Assembly (NCBI GenBank): GCA_026874595.1
Contig: CM049314.1
Span: 30,827,729 to 30,891,728 of the forward strand
Length of the DNA: 64,000 bases
Reading direction: 5' to 3'
Origin: Sipunculus nudus
Lineage: Eukaryota > Annelida > Sipuncula > Golfingiida > Sipunculidae
The stretch's first letter is position 1; each line of letters begins with the position of its first letter. The notes under the pieces were generated by a model, which saw nothing but the letters and a program-made list of their open reading frames with translations, did no database searches and was not told where the DNA came from. Both the position numbers and the translations under genes were made by a program. Below are positions 47,815 to 60,962 of this stretch, piece after piece.

Positions 47815-48748
47815 ATGGGACTAGATAAAAAAAAACAATCAAAGTCAAACCTACACGGAATAGAAAAATATTTGAAGAAAAGGGGGTACAATTCGACGGG
47901 AGGTATGGCGGACAGTGAGTCAAGTATACAGAAGGAAATGGCAGGTCAAACGGTCACTATGGCCGATAGTGAAGGTGAGCAAACAAAGGTTATCAAAGAA
48001 TACATTGTCAACGAATTGGAGAACTTGTAGAAATTATTAACTGGGGCCATAGAAAATTGCCAAAAATCACTTCATAAAGAAATTCACGGAAAATTGAACA
48101 ATATCAAAGTCCAAACAGATAGAAAACCTAATTTTATTGATGAGATGAAAGAAAGCATTGATTTCACACAAAAAAGAAATTGCAGACTGTAGAAGTAAAC
48201 TGGAAAATACAGTAAAAGAAAACAAAACATTAAAGACAGAACTTACAAAACTGAGAGAAAAAAAAAATCCAAGTGACATATGAGAAACACCAGGAACAAA
48301 TCATCCAGCAAATTATGATTTAACTTAACAACCAGGAGCGATACTCTAGAGGGTTCGACATCCTAGTAACAGGTATAAAAGAACAAAACAATGAGGACTG
48401 TGCGCAATTAGTGGCAGAAATTATATCAACAAATGAGCTGCTGGTGCTAAAATCCGTGGATGAAATTATAACTCTTGTAGATAATACACACCGTGTGGGG
48501 AAAAGAAAGTCAACAGGACAACGACAGATTATAGCCAGGCTGACAAGCCAAAGAGCGCATCAAAATACTACGATCGGCCAAACAAAACATGAACAGAGTT
48601 GTAGGTGCCCGAATCAGAGTTTTGACCAAGGCTGACTATCAACTGAAGAAAAGGGCCCAATCACATATGGCAACAGCATATAGGCAACAAGGATTAAAGG
48701 CCAGGTTCTACCGTGGCAAACTAATCATTGACGGCCATGTGGTCTAAA
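47815..48748 (+). pseudogene. LINE ORF1 (copy 3)
   Basis: The start at 47,815 differs from copy 1 in its first residues. MADSESSIQKEMAGQTVTMA is shared, and the coiled coil begins. A TAG at 48,028-48,030 replaces the Phe codon of copy 1 (NELENF). Later parts recur in other frames: SRGFDIL near 48,345, AEIISTNELL at 48,411 onward, and GLKARFYRGKLIIDGHVV ending at a TAA near 48,745. RNA-binding ORF1p-like protein, non-functional. Confidence 0.8.
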
Positions 48749-49400
48749 TCAACGACCAGAACAACGAGAATGCAGAAACATCTCCGTAGAGACAGTAAAC
48801 AACGCCAGTACAACATAACAAAGACGTCCTAGATAGGCACATTGTGGCATTGTTTTGATATTTGCCAAAAGAGGGCGCTCCTAACTTTGTTTATTATAGC
48901 TCATAATTGTGGTATTTTTTTTAAATTTATCAATTTTCACATGTTTGAAAAACGAGTGATATACTTTTTTGTTCGAACTATAATTATTTATATTTTTTGT
49001 GTAAAAGCCGATGTGATAGAATTCAAACGAATAAAAAATAGAAAATGTAAAATAGCTGTGGGGGAGATGACTGGTCTAGATTACGAGCAACTGGAAGGTT
49101 ATTTTGGTGTTTTCATACTCTGGGTGCTGATTTATCGCTCAAGCGATTTTAGTTTACTGTTGACGTTGTGACAGCATGTGTATGGTTTATGTGGTAGGAG
49201 TTTTCATATATATATGATTATGCAGCCGACAAATTACATTATTGATACATAATTTGCTAGTGTACATTTTATGTCAAATATACTTTAGATTACCAATTTC
49301 GAACCAGGGTTATGGCCATGTGGGCAGTATTGCAAAGGCGATATTTGGTTCATGTAGCCTTTTGGACTTTGCTATTAATATTCTTGTAGTGTATTGATTC
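48749..49400. other. LINE inter-ORF spacer (copy 3)
   Basis: Matches 4,257-4,873 inverted. A 109-residue open frame at 48,842-49,171 is not open in the other copies and is probably chance. Confidence 0.55.
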
Positions 49401-49642
49401 ATGACAAACAGTAGTATTCATTTTCTTTCTTTTAATGCAAGGGGTTTAGCAGACAACAAGAAACGACGTAAAACATTCTACTGGTTGCAAAGAAAAAAAA
49501 CATTCAAGAAAAAAATAATACGAAACACATAGAGTATATTAAGCATTCAGAATGGGGTCATACAATTCTTTATAGTCATGGCAGCAGTAACTCGATTTCG
49601 GTAGCTATATTGATTAAAAAATCGCATTCAGCAGAAGATACA
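49401..49642 (+). pseudogene. LINE ORF2 N-terminus (copy 3)
   Basis: ATG at 49,401 opens MTNSSIHFLSFNARGLADN and continues KKRRKTFYWLQRKK, the typical start of an L1-type endonuclease, with the metal-coordinating Asn in the FNARGL block. The frame slips in the A-run at about 49,492 and resumes as VAILIKKSHS before the TA of the nested element. Confidence 0.78.
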
Positions 49643-49644
49643 TA

Positions 49645-52313
49645 GCCAGTCAAGACGTGAGCTAACGGTTATATTACTGTGAGGTCACACAAAAACTCAC
49701 ATGGTGAGCTCACAACAGTTGATTCTGATTATCTTACTGTGAGCTCATATTGTGATTTATCATATTGTGACCACATTGTAACGTCACTGTGAGGTCACCA
49801 TACACTTACACGCATATGACTTAACGGCTAAGGAATATAATACAAGAATATCGTGTCTTAAAATTTAATGTGCTTTATTACATACAACATTTTTTATGTG
49901 ATCTGATCAAAATCTGAAGAAAAAGTCACAGCGAGCTCTCGATGATCTGACTGTGACCTCATGTTGTGATATATCTTATTGTGATGACGCTGTGATGTTA
50001 CTGTGAGGTCACCATACACAGAGATGCATATTGTTAAAAAGGCAAAGAAATGTAGCACTAGAATAATCTGATATAATATTAAATGAGATTTACTGCATAT
50101 TATATTTTGAAAGAATCTGAGCAAAATCTAAATAAACAGAACAGTGAGCTCTCGATGACCTCACTGTGACCTCATGTTGTGATATATCCTATTGTGACGA
50201 CACTGTGATGTCACTTTGGGATCACCATACACTCGCATGCATGTGGTTGAAAAAGGCAAAGACGTGAACAACCAGAAATGTGTGAAATAAAATGTAAAGG
50301 GGTTTATTGCACACTACAAGTTTAAACATGCGATCTCTTCAATTCTAAATAAACAGTAACAGCGAACTCTCGATGAACTCAATAAAATATACTTTATAAG
50401 TTATGTAATAATTTATAATATGATATATATAATTAGTTGTATTATATAATATTTATATATTATATTTTTTTATTTCAGTAAAATATATATTAAAATTATG
50501 TAATAATTAATATTGTATAAAATAAATTGTTTAATATACATATAAATATATATATATATATCGGTTATATTAATGTTTGTGTTAAATACAAGTGAAAACC
50601 AAACATTAAAAGTACTTGGGGGGACATATTTCAGTCAGGTCTTTACTGGACACAGCTGATTATACACCCACTCATTACTCATATCATCAGCAGACCCGTT
50701 GCACTGGCTCTGTCCACAGTGCCGGACAGCCCCAAGCTTGACACTATCAGCTTCTGGTCCTACTCTGATCTGTTACTGGATGCCTTACCGTTTCATTTTG
50801 AATAAGAGCCTGCTCAGTCGTTATTTGGACATTTGGGCAGTTTTTGTTTTTCAATCAGCCTAGTACTGTATGGCATGTCAGGGAACTTCTAATGTCAGAG
50901 TGTTACTTCACAGAGACCTCAACCTGCAATATCCCTTTGACTACATAAGCCAGATAGTCTCAGATTATTTCTGTTCTAGACGATGCAGTGTTTGGAGAAG
51001 GGAGGGGAACATTACAGAACGTTCAAATCTGCTTGCATCACAGGGACATGAAAAGTGACCATGCAAGTGAAGTTGCATAGCGATTTTTAGATATGGCAAA
51101 GAACTGGTGCGCTGCCAAAAAAATGACACACGTGACCTTCGACCAAGGAGGCGGAGCATGTGAGACAAATCAGTTATAACCCAATGAAATCTAATGCAAG
51201 CCATGAGATTTGCTTGGCTTGTGTCAATCATGGCAGGCGAGCCGTTAAGGCGAACATGCCATGTGACACAAGTCTCGCAGACCTCACGGCTTGCATAACA
51301 TTTCATTGGGCTATAACCAATACCTAGAGAAAGTGAATCCACAGCTCTTCATATGACCTCAGTTAATTACTTTTGCCTGACATATGAATGCTCATCCTCT
51401 TTCTCAGAAAATAATTACACTTTACAATGTAAGTTTATTGTGAATCCACATCTGACATCATGGCGAAGCCATAGCTTTATGCGGACTGAAAAATCAGCGG
51501 GAGGGGGGGGGGGGGAGGGAGGGGGCATAAGGCAGGGCAGAATGCAAGTGTGTAAGATTTGGCATCCTATGCATGGGTTTGGAAATTAATAAGAACACAT
51601 TGTAAGTGGGCATTTTTTTTATATTTTAGCCCTGTAAACTACACAATATTTTAAAAGATAAATAATAATATTATACATAGATACCTGTGACCTCACACTG
51701 TTGACTGCACTGTGTTCCCATACTGTGAGTTACCTGTGCTCCCACACTATGACATTACTTTCGACTCTTCTACTACACAAGTGACCCCGCAGGATGACCT
51801 CACTGACACTCACAAAGTTCGCTTTCTGTCATCCAAGAACATGACCACTATGACAAGAGACTTTGAGAGACCATGCTCTCAGTGAGAACTTGCATATTGA
51901 GATCACTGTGATCCAAGGAAATTTCCTCACTGAGAAATCATATTGTGAGATCACTGTGATGTCTAAAGATGGTCACAAACTGAGCCTTTTTGTGATCTCT
52001 TACCATGAGAACATCTGTAAGTTCACACTGTGAGATCATTGTGACCACAGACCATGACCTCACTGAGATCTCACACAGTGAGCCCCCTGTGACCACAGAC
52101 CATGACCTCACTGAGAACTCACACTGTGAGATCATTGTGACCTTAGACCATGACCTCACTGAGAACTAACACTGTGAGATCACTGTGAACTCACACCATT
52201 AGATCACTGTGATGTCTGAAGGTGGTTACAGATTGAGCTTCCTGTGAACTCACACCATGAGATCATATGTGAGCCCACTGTGAGTCCACTGTGAGTTTAT
52301 TTTCTTGACACGG
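49645..52313. mobile_element. Satellite-bearing TIR element, copy 3 (inverted, shorter)
   Basis: A 2,669-bp block with ends GCCAGTCAAGA and TCTTGACACGG and TA at 49,643-49,644 and 52,314-52,315. It has the same internal order as copies 1 and 2, read on the minus strand. Array B (about 49,700-50,390) has only about three to four units and array A (51,690-52,280) is also shorter. G-tract at 51,503-51,515. Confidence 0.72.
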
Positions 52314-52593
52314 TAAAATAGAAATTGACAAAAACGGTAGAAATTAAATTGCAGACTGTACAATTGAAGGCTTACGCATGACACTTTCAAATATATATGG
52401 ACCAAACAATGACACACCATCCTTTTTCCATGAAATTTTTAATAAGAATGAAAATATAGCCAACGACAACAGGCTCCTAGCAGGAGATTGGAGTACAGTA
52501 TTAGACGTAAATAAAGATAAAGCTGGAGGTCGATTGGATACAAGTAACCATAGCCAGAGTGTTATATTAAGTTACGTGGATGAACGTGGACTG

Positions 52594-52596
<3 letters not shown>

Positions 52597-52686
<90 letters not shown>
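52597..52686. repeat. (TA)n expansion inside endonuclease coding DNA
   Basis: About 90 bases of TA with one TGTG break. In copies 1 and 2 the same point has only the short phrase TATATATC or CATATATTTATC. Confidence 0.95.
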
Positions 52687-52688
<2 letters not shown>

Positions 52689-53615
52689 TAGATACAACAA
52701 TCCAGAAGTTACAAAAATATACGTGGTCCAGAAAACTCCCATATCCAATAAACAGACGTCTTGATTATTTTTTTTTTAATTTCAAATGCGCTTAAGGACA
52801 GAATAGTTAATTCAGATATTGTGCCCAATTATAAATCTGATCACCTTGCAGTTAGTTTGTACTAAAAACATAATTAAACTAGAGTGGTAAAGGACCATGA
52901 ACACTTAAAACTGCCTATTTGAAAGAGAAAGCGTATAATACACCAGTAAATTTATCCATCCAAAACACTGTGAAAGATAACATTGGTGCCAATCCTCCTT
53001 TATTAAGGGAAACCTTAAAAAAAGTATCAGAAGAGGAAGAATAACATATGGAATTCAAAGAGCAAAAAGAAAGAGAGATGATATACAAGCATTAGAAAAA
53101 AATGAAATCATTCATTGAAAGAAACCAACAAGAAGATATAGAATATATAAATACAAGGGAAAGATTAGAACATGGCACAAGAACAATCAAAGGGTGCAAT
53201 AATTAGAAGTAGAGCAAGATGGTACGAACATGGTGAATATTCTCAAAAATCCTTTCTCAACCTAGAAAGAAGAAACTATAATAAAAGGAGGATCAATAAA
53301 ATAAGATTACCTGATGGCATAATAACAGAAAACCAGAAAGATATTCCATCTGGAGCTAGAAATTATTATCAGTCATTGTATAAAAACGAGATTATGATAA
53401 AAATAAGGAATATAAATATGATTTTTGGACATCATTAAACCCAACAGTAAAATTTTCAGATAATATGCAAGAATTTCTAAATATAACTGAAAAGGAAACA
53501 ACTCAAAGCTTGATGTCATAGAAAAATAACAAGACGCCGGGAAGTGACGGATTACCAACAGACTTTTACACAATATTTTGGAACCAAATCAAAACATACT
53601 TTCTAAATGCATTAG

Positions 53616-53620
<5 letters not shown>

Positions 53621-53689
<69 letters not shown>
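53621..53689. repeat. (TA)n expansion inside reverse transcriptase coding DNA
   Basis: About 65 bases of TA. Copy 2 has only about ten bases of TA at the same point (36,983-36,993). Confidence 0.95.
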
Positions 53690-53692
<3 letters not shown>

Positions 53693-55700
53693 AGGAGATC
53701 TCTCATATTCTATGAAACTGTGCGTTATTAGTGTAATTCTAAAGAAAGGTAAAGATGAAATGGAAATCAGAAATTGGAGACCCATTTCTTTACTTAATGA
53801 GGATTATAAAATTATTGCCGGAATTGTATCCTCTAGAATGAAAAAAAAGCCTTGCCTGAAATAATAAATCAAAATCAAACAGGTTTTCTAAAAAAGAGGT
53901 ACATTGGTGAAAACATCAATCAAATTATTAATACTATTTACCAGGCAAAGAAAACAAAAATTAATATCTTATTGATGATGATAGAAATTTAGAAAGCCTA
54001 TGATAAATTTGAAAGAGGATTTTTATCACAGGCTTTGAAATATTTAAAATTTGGATCTTTAAAAGAAAAGTGGTGTAACATACTTTACAAAAATACCAGT
54101 AGCTGTATTAATTATAATGGTTGGATTTCTGACTTTTTTGAAATCTCAAAAGGAGTAAGGTAAGGCTGCCCATAATCCCCATATCTTTCCATCTTGTGTG
54201 TAGAAACCTTGGCAATATTTTTGGGATATTTTGGAAACAAAATACTACAATATGCAGATGACATTACACTGAAAAGATGCAACCTCATTAAACGAAGCTC
54301 TTGAAATATTTAAAGGTGTTGCATTGGTTTTGGGGCTTAATATAAATATAGAGAAAACGGTAGTTATGCCTTTCTTAAGGCAAAATAGTTCGGTTATACC
54401 ATGGAAACATGAAACAGAAAAATTACATCTTAAATGGTCTACGGTCCAGTAGATATATTAGGAATAAAATGTTAATTCAGAAATGAAACATCTAATGAAA
54501 CTTTATTTTACCCCAGCAGTGAAGAAAATAAAGAGTCTTCTAAATATTTGGTCATTTAGAATCATAACATTGCAGGGAAAGATAATAATATTAAAAACTT
54601 TTGCTTTGTCACAACTTACACTTTTACTATCAGTCTTACCTGCACCTGATAAAATATTTTTTTTATAAAGAAATAGAAAAAATAATGTTTTAATTTATTT
54701 GGTCACATAAACCTGAACAGATCAAAAGACTAACATAAGTGGGACCATATAAATGTGGGGGTCTGAGGATGACTCACATACAGACCTACAAAACTGCAGT
54801 CAAAATTACCTGGATAAAAAGATCACTACTCGAGGAAGCAGAATTAGGATGGAAACATGATATACTGAAATTGATTAAAGGTGGCTCCTTATTCTTCAAA
54901 TATAATTTAGCAAAAAAAAAAAAGAAGAGATTTACTGTATATATGTCGAAACATTAATCCGTTCTGGAGAGAGGTTTAGCAAGCTTGGTGCTTATATAAC
55001 TATAATAATAACCTTGAAGATGAAAATGATATTCTCATTCAATGTATATGGATGAACTCTAATATCAGAATAGATAATAAACCAGTATTTGATCAACATT
55101 GGCTTGATGCTTGAATACAGAATTCAGCTGACTTGTTAATAATTATTGAGAATTGACTAAACAAGTGTATCAGTAATAAATGGTTAAATAATATTATTGG
55201 TAAAACTATACATTTTCTTGAATATCAGGGACTGATAAATGCCATCCCAAAAGCATGGAAGCATGAAACGCTGATGGAAACTGAGGGATCCTATAAGGAA
55301 AACAAGTAACACTTATTTTAAAATCAAGTTTCGACGATGGTATATGATGAAATGATAAAATGATGTTGATCCTTTAGTGTGATAGACTTATATATTGGCT
55401 TTGTACAAAAATCATTCATGTATAATGAAGATGGAAGAAAAGACTTTATTAATTTTTTTTTCACAAAAATTAGTTGATTCTTTAATGTGAAAGATGTATA
55501 TCTTCTCTTTGTGCAGAAATCATATCATGTATGATAGAGATAGGATGGACATATTGGCATTTAGGAATTTTCATAGCAAACAAAAAAAAAATTAAAATAG
55601 GCGTAATTTAAAAATATTCTGCTTAAAATGTTTTGGATGTAATGTGTGTATAGTCTATAACACTATGTAGATGAATATTTTTGGGCACATGTAGGTCAAT

Positions 55701-55825
<125 letters not shown>

Positions 55826-56040
55826 TGTATATGCATATACATGTGGGTTTAAGGGTATAAAGGAATATATGCAAATACATAATAATTACAAATAATGATA
55901 TTTTTCTATGATTAATATCTCTTTTCTTATTAGAATTTGGATATACTGGATATATTTTGTTTGTACGTTGTTGTTTACGTATAATGTTATGTGGAAGTTA
56001 TATGGAATTTTGTTTTTGTGTTTGTGAAATAATAAAAAAA

Positions 56041-56641
56041 AACATTTATAATAGGTAATAGCGGTTATCACCAACACTCGTTACTTGTAATACATCAAAT
56101 CTTAAACGAATTTTATGATAAGCATTTGTCGCCAGAATTAAAGCATAATATTAGCCTTTTTTAATGCGTGGCCTAGGGTATACTCTTTAAATTGAGATAA
56201 ATTGGACACAATACATATATATATCCAAACGGTGGTTGGACGGGGTTGTTGTCTGGTGCATACTAAAGATGATATTAATGATTTTGCTAATTCAGACTGG
56301 AAAATGATGAATGAAATGGTTTCATCAAATATTTGTTTAGCCCCGACCCTTATGTTCAACGTGATGAAAATAAAATATTTCTATATAACATTTTCTAACA
56401 ATCATATTACTCCTTTAGTCTATAAATAAAAGAGTGCACACCCGTTTCCTTTAAGAGAGAAGCGCAGTATCTGAATAATAGAGGTACCTGATATCGGTAA
56501 GATAAGACAATGGAAAAGTATGGTAATTTAAAGACTAAACGTTTACATGTCACCAAAAATAAAAGGTAAAATGTTACTGTTTGGTTTAAATGTCACTTAA
56601 ATCTACACAAATGTTTGCAAGGTAGCCTTTCCTAAGATATT
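56041..56641. repeat. Repeat X at 3' side of LINE copy 3
   Basis: Begins AACATTTATAATAGG directly after the LINE poly(A) and ends GGTAGCCTTTCCTAAGATATT. Direct repeat of 47,088-47,681. Confidence 0.8.
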
Positions 56642-57270
56642 AGGGAAGAATACAGGTGTTACCATAATTGCAGTAAAAACAACAACGTTGAACATTACTG
56701 AAAGTTAAGTTGCGAGTGATTGATCAAAGAATTACTTTTCCTATTCAGTTAAATTATCATGAGACAGAGCGCAGCATGCCAAAAATTATAGTAATCTATG
56801 ACCCCAAGTAAAAGCTTATCATCAGCTTATCACGTTTCATTTCAGATGAAGTTAAAGCAATGAGATCAACTTTCACATCAACGGTTCTTCCGGTATAAGC
56901 TTTATTTTCCATTTTAAACCAGCAATGAGAATAGCCATATGTATGAAAACATTGCCTTGTCGATCTTCGAACTGTTTCTCATCAAAGTTTACACATACGT
57001 TGTTTATAAGTCATTTCACAAAATTAAACACACGAGTGAAAACTTTGTTGTCCTAAGTGGTAAGGCACCATGAGCTTGAACATCAATATTACTTAACACA
57101 TTCGGTGTCAATAATTCCTATACCTGAGATTTATTTATCAACATTATTCAGTTAGCTTTCTCAACAAATGCTCCGCAGATAATTAATAGTCCCTTTATGA
57201 AATAATTCGTGCTCTAACAGTACGCTGAATTATAAAAAATATAGGAAACATATGTAGTGGGTGACAAAAC
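56642..57270. other. Right-arm non-coding stretch
   Basis: Matches 34,149-33,515 inverted. No gene seen. Confidence 0.5.
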
Positions 57271-57926
57271 CTACGACTTAAGTCCTCTGCAGTTTACTGC
57301 GGTCTTCAGGGTGAAGTTTGTTCCATGCAGGAATATTCTTTTTGAAATACACCTTTGCTGGTGCGAACAAAAAGTCCCTAAATGGTGTGCTCACCACCGA
57401 GGATAAGTAATGTTACTTCTGATAATAAATTAATGCGCGAACTTTTACACAGAAATGTGCCGTTAGTGTCAGCACAGTAAAAGCTTTGATGTTTGGCTAT
57501 TTTTATAAAGATTATTAGGTTGTTTGAATGTTGAATGTTTAAATGTTGCATCTGATTCTAATATAAGTTGTAAATAGTGAATATTTCTTTTTAGAGGTTT
57601 CAGTATACGTGGATATGTTATGACTAACGGTGTGCGTGGGTTTTCTGTTTCATAATGGAAGCCAGTATGGAATCGCGTGTTATTTTTGTGGCCTTTCCTA
57701 TTTGTTTTGTGACTGTTTTTGGCTATGCCTTTATTCATTATCTAAGTTACGTGAAGAGCTTTTGTGCCAAATTCCATACTTTCATCACTTATTGCCTGTT
57801 TTTATATTGGTAATGTTTATCCGATCTACTACGCCAGGTAAAGCCACGCTGAATGACATGGACACGAAACCCTGCTACACGCAGTACTTAATAGTATGTA
57901 TACTGTAGCAGTATACTTTTCATCTG

Positions 57927-57977
<51 letters not shown>

Positions 57978-58776
57978 CTTATTTAGGTTTTCAAAATGTT
58001 TAAAGCGTTTATTCTATTAATAACATTTAGAATTTTGAAGCAAGCTGAACAAGTATTTTTATAAATATTCTTTAGACATCGGATAAAAATATATGTTATT
58101 TATAAACAGATAATGTACAATGTGTGTTTGTTTTGTTACTGAAATACCCGTCGATGGGGAAGCTCGTTGTAAAGAACACGTTTGATTGGCTATTAACTGC
58201 ACGATGCGCAAGATGCATTGAGGTTCGCGTTTCCCCGCTTCCTGATATCAAATCCGATATATAGAAAGCCAAACTGTTTTGATTATCACCCAAATCCAGA
58301 GCAAATTTCCGTGGTCAGTCCGAAATGTTACTTAATCTGTGGCACTTCTTTAGACATTATATCATTAAAACCAGCACACGTTTGGAGATAATGACAGCAA
58401 ATACAAAAATGTTAGAAGACAGACTGGACTGCATAACGGACTGCCAGCGATTTGCGGACCCTGTGTTGTCTTTCTTTTCACATTAGGTCAGATAAGCAGT
58501 TTATACCTAAATCAGTGAGAGAAATCAAGTGAATAATCTCAGCGTTTAACACGAAATGTCATCAAAATCCATTGAAAATTTACTGAGTTAATGCGTGAAC
58601 AAACAGAACGTCTAACAGACACGCACATTCTCAAATAAACAAACCATGCTGATCACAAAAAAAATCAATCACGTTCGTTTATGTAAGAAACACTCCTATG
58701 TTAAAATGTATTTTTTTAAATGCACTGCGTTTTTTTAATATGATAAATAACTGACCTATAGAATATTCTAAAATGG

Positions 58777-58834
<58 letters not shown>

Positions 58835-58837
<3 letters not shown>

Positions 58838-59014
58838 TGAAACCTCGTTGTGTCGAAGTCGGGGGGACCATCAGAAAACTTCGACACATCCGAGGTTCGA
58901 CACAAGCGGGTTTTATTTGGTAATAATTTAATTAGAGTTGTCGGAATATCGAGTCTTTAACCTCGACATAAGCGGGGTATTCGACTTAAGCGAGTTCGAC
59001 ACGAGGTTTCATTG
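58835..59014. mobile_element. Pogo/Tigger-like MITE, 180 bp, TA target duplication
   Basis: Starts CAGTGAAACCTCGTTGTGTC and ends GACACGAGGTTTCATTG. The ends are inverted repeats of about 20 bp, flanked by TA within (TA)n. CAGTG starts and TA duplications are typical of pogo/Tigger elements in the Tc1/mariner superfamily. No transposase; non-autonomous. Confidence 0.78.
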
Positions 59015-59026
59015 TATATATATATA

Positions 59027-59070
<44 letters not shown>

Positions 59071-59072
<2 letters not shown>

Positions 59073-59160
59073 TAAAGAGAAGGAGTGACGCCTTTTAGAT
59101 AGACTAACTTGTTTATTAATAACTTGTTTTATTATTAAAAAGGCGTCATTCTTTCCCTAC
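59071..59160. mobile_element. 90-bp hairpin element (MITE-like)
   Basis: GTAAAGAGAAGGAGTGACGCC at the left pairs with GGCGTCATTCTTTCCCTAC at the right (about 25 bp, few mismatches) around an AT-rich loop. It directly abuts (TA)n on the left. Confidence 0.55.
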
Positions 59161-59198
59161 ATTTCGCCTACAGACTAAGACGGCTATACAATTAATTA

Positions 59199-59303
<105 letters not shown>

Positions 59304-59552
59304 GCCTAATTGTATGATGAATCCAAGTCACTAAACCAATTTCGCCTCATCCGTTCTTCAGTTGACTTCATGTCGAGGTGGCACAGTCATTAACTTTTTT
59401 TGTTTTCGTACGGTTGCTTGTCTTGGCGGAAGTGACTCGTATCCATGACACTACTCGTTTTATCATGCTCTGCTTAAAGCATTGAGCGCTTTCAACCCGA
59501 GCAAAACGAAACTGCATTTCCTTAAAATATCGCTTTTGATATTATATATATA

Positions 59553-59735
59553 CAGTGAATCCTCGTTGTGTCGAACTCGCTTAAGTCGAATACCCCGCTT
59601 ATGTCGAAGTTACGGACTCGATATTCCCGAAAACTCTAGTTAAATTTAAACCAAATAAAACCCGCTTGTGTCTAACCTAGGATGTATCGAAGTTTTCTGA
59701 GGGTCCCTTCGACTTCAACACAATGAGGTTTCACT
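59553..59735. mobile_element. Pogo/Tigger-like MITE (right-arm copy)
   Basis: Starts CAGTGAATCCTCGTTGTGTC after TATA and ends CAATGAGGTTTCACT before TTA. Arm partner of 33,325-33,508, so it was present before the arms were duplicated. Confidence 0.75.
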
Positions 59736-59759
59736 TAATATATTTATATATAAATATAT

Positions 59760-60617
59760 TGATTACTAAACGGTGCGTTTCTACGCCCCCATTGGTTCTA
59801 TGCCCCCATCTGCTGCTGTCCGTTGGTTAAAATGGGAGATTAAAAAAAAATGAGATGCAGTTAAATCAGATTTTAATCGTTAAACTTTCATTCACATTTT
59901 CAGTGTATGGTTACCTGTTTACTATTGGATATCAAATGTATCTGTTGAGCACCCTTTGTGTGCGATGTTGGAACCACCATTGTAATAACGGTCATTATTG
60001 TAAATATGGATTGTTACGTATTCAGAATAATACAAGTCCCTAGATTAGCATACAGCTGAACATAAATATATGAAAATATTGAAATTCATTCATAATAGTT
60101 TACACGGACTGCTTATGATGCAGTGATACAAAGGGCCTCCAGTTTGATTGATTCCAACAGTTACCGTTATTACAATAGTGGTTGCTCGACGCGGTCGCTT
60201 TTGTAATAAAAGTCACCAGTGTAATAACATCCACAGTACAAACTACGGTTTTGTGGGTATAGACGGTCAATAATATTTTTGTCAGAGAAAAAGTTTTTAT
60301 TAGAATCTCGAGTGAAATTTTAAAAATCATTCGCACCTCTAACACAAACCACTAATGAAATAAAAATATTATAATAGTGATTGCAACTGCAAACAATTGT
60401 GCAATAATCATTACAATAGTCACCGTCATAACAACAGTGTTCGCCACAAACTGACCTTTACCAACCATAATTGTAATAATTATTACAATAACGACCATAA
60501 TTACAAGAAGTAAAAGGCCCGAGTATTGCGTTGCCATGCAAACCAATTATCATACAGAAGTATATAAACTTCAGCATTTCGATCATTTTATAAAAAATAG
60601 GTTTAAAACGGGGAGAA
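59760..60617. other. Right-arm counterpart of 32,431-33,300
   Basis: Carries the same GTTATTACAAT motif cluster in inverse order. No gene supported. Confidence 0.5.
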
Positions 60618-60962
60618 CACTTACATTGAATGATCAACAAATCTGCCGGCGCCGTAAGCTGCTGGCGTAGTCTCCGCCGAGGTAAAGTCAGGCGAGGCTG
60701 AGGTGCCGATACTAATCTCCGCTTCCCCAAATTTAATATACGTATTTCCTGCACCACGTCCCAAAAAGTAATCTAAACATTAATTCATTGATCAAAAGGT
60801 AATCATCATATCAAACGCTATTCCAATTATCAAACGATACTCCAAATCTTAAGAGCCGAGCTGAACTAAAGTGTACTGAACTGAATTGAAGCGAACTGCC
60901 CCAGCAAGACAGCGGCCCCTTATTTACCCTGCTACCCCCTGCTGTTCAGATACGCATACCCT
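60618..60962 (-). promoter_or_regulatory. GC-rich promoter-like end of right arm
   Basis: Complement of 32,089-32,430, with the TATA-like and initiator-like phrases conserved. The TGG-starting site reads TTTTTTGGGACGTGGTGCAGG after correcting for strand (about 60,750-60,775). Homology to the left arm stops near 60,962. Confidence 0.3.

Larger units (their letters stand above)
45492..53195. repeat. Inverted copy of 1-8,056
   Basis: Read on the minus strand from 53,195 to 45,492, this repeats 1 to 8,056: LINE with nested TIR element, repeat X, UGT-A upstream intron and first part of the coding exon. It overlaps the right arm of the large palindrome from 48,331 on. Confidence 0.9.
52316..55600 (+). 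pseudogene. LINE ORF2: endonuclease rest, reverse transcriptase, C-terminus (copy 3)
   Basis: Endonuclease resumes with NIYGPNND and RLLAGDWSTVLD (52,395-52,510). It is then interrupted by a (TA)n expansion (52,597-52,686) and goes on to the SDHLAV region (about 52,840). Linker: RITYGIQRAKRKRDDIQ (53,040-53,085). Reverse transcriptase: NKTPGSDGLPTDFY (about 53,528), a second (TA)n at 53,621-53,689, then NWRPISLLNEDYKIIAG, NQTGFLKKRYIGENINQIIN, and LQYADDITL with the catalytic Y-A-D-D at 54,251-54,262. C-terminal blocks: KHLMKLYFTPAVKKIKSLL (54,486) and YKCGGLRMTHIQTYKTAVKI (54,745). Numerous stops and shifts; dead. Confidence 0.87.

Noticed and set aside
48842-49171. 109-residue frame in the LINE inter-ORF spacer of copy 3
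   Set aside because: Closed by stops in copies 1 and 2; chance opening in AT-rich spacer.
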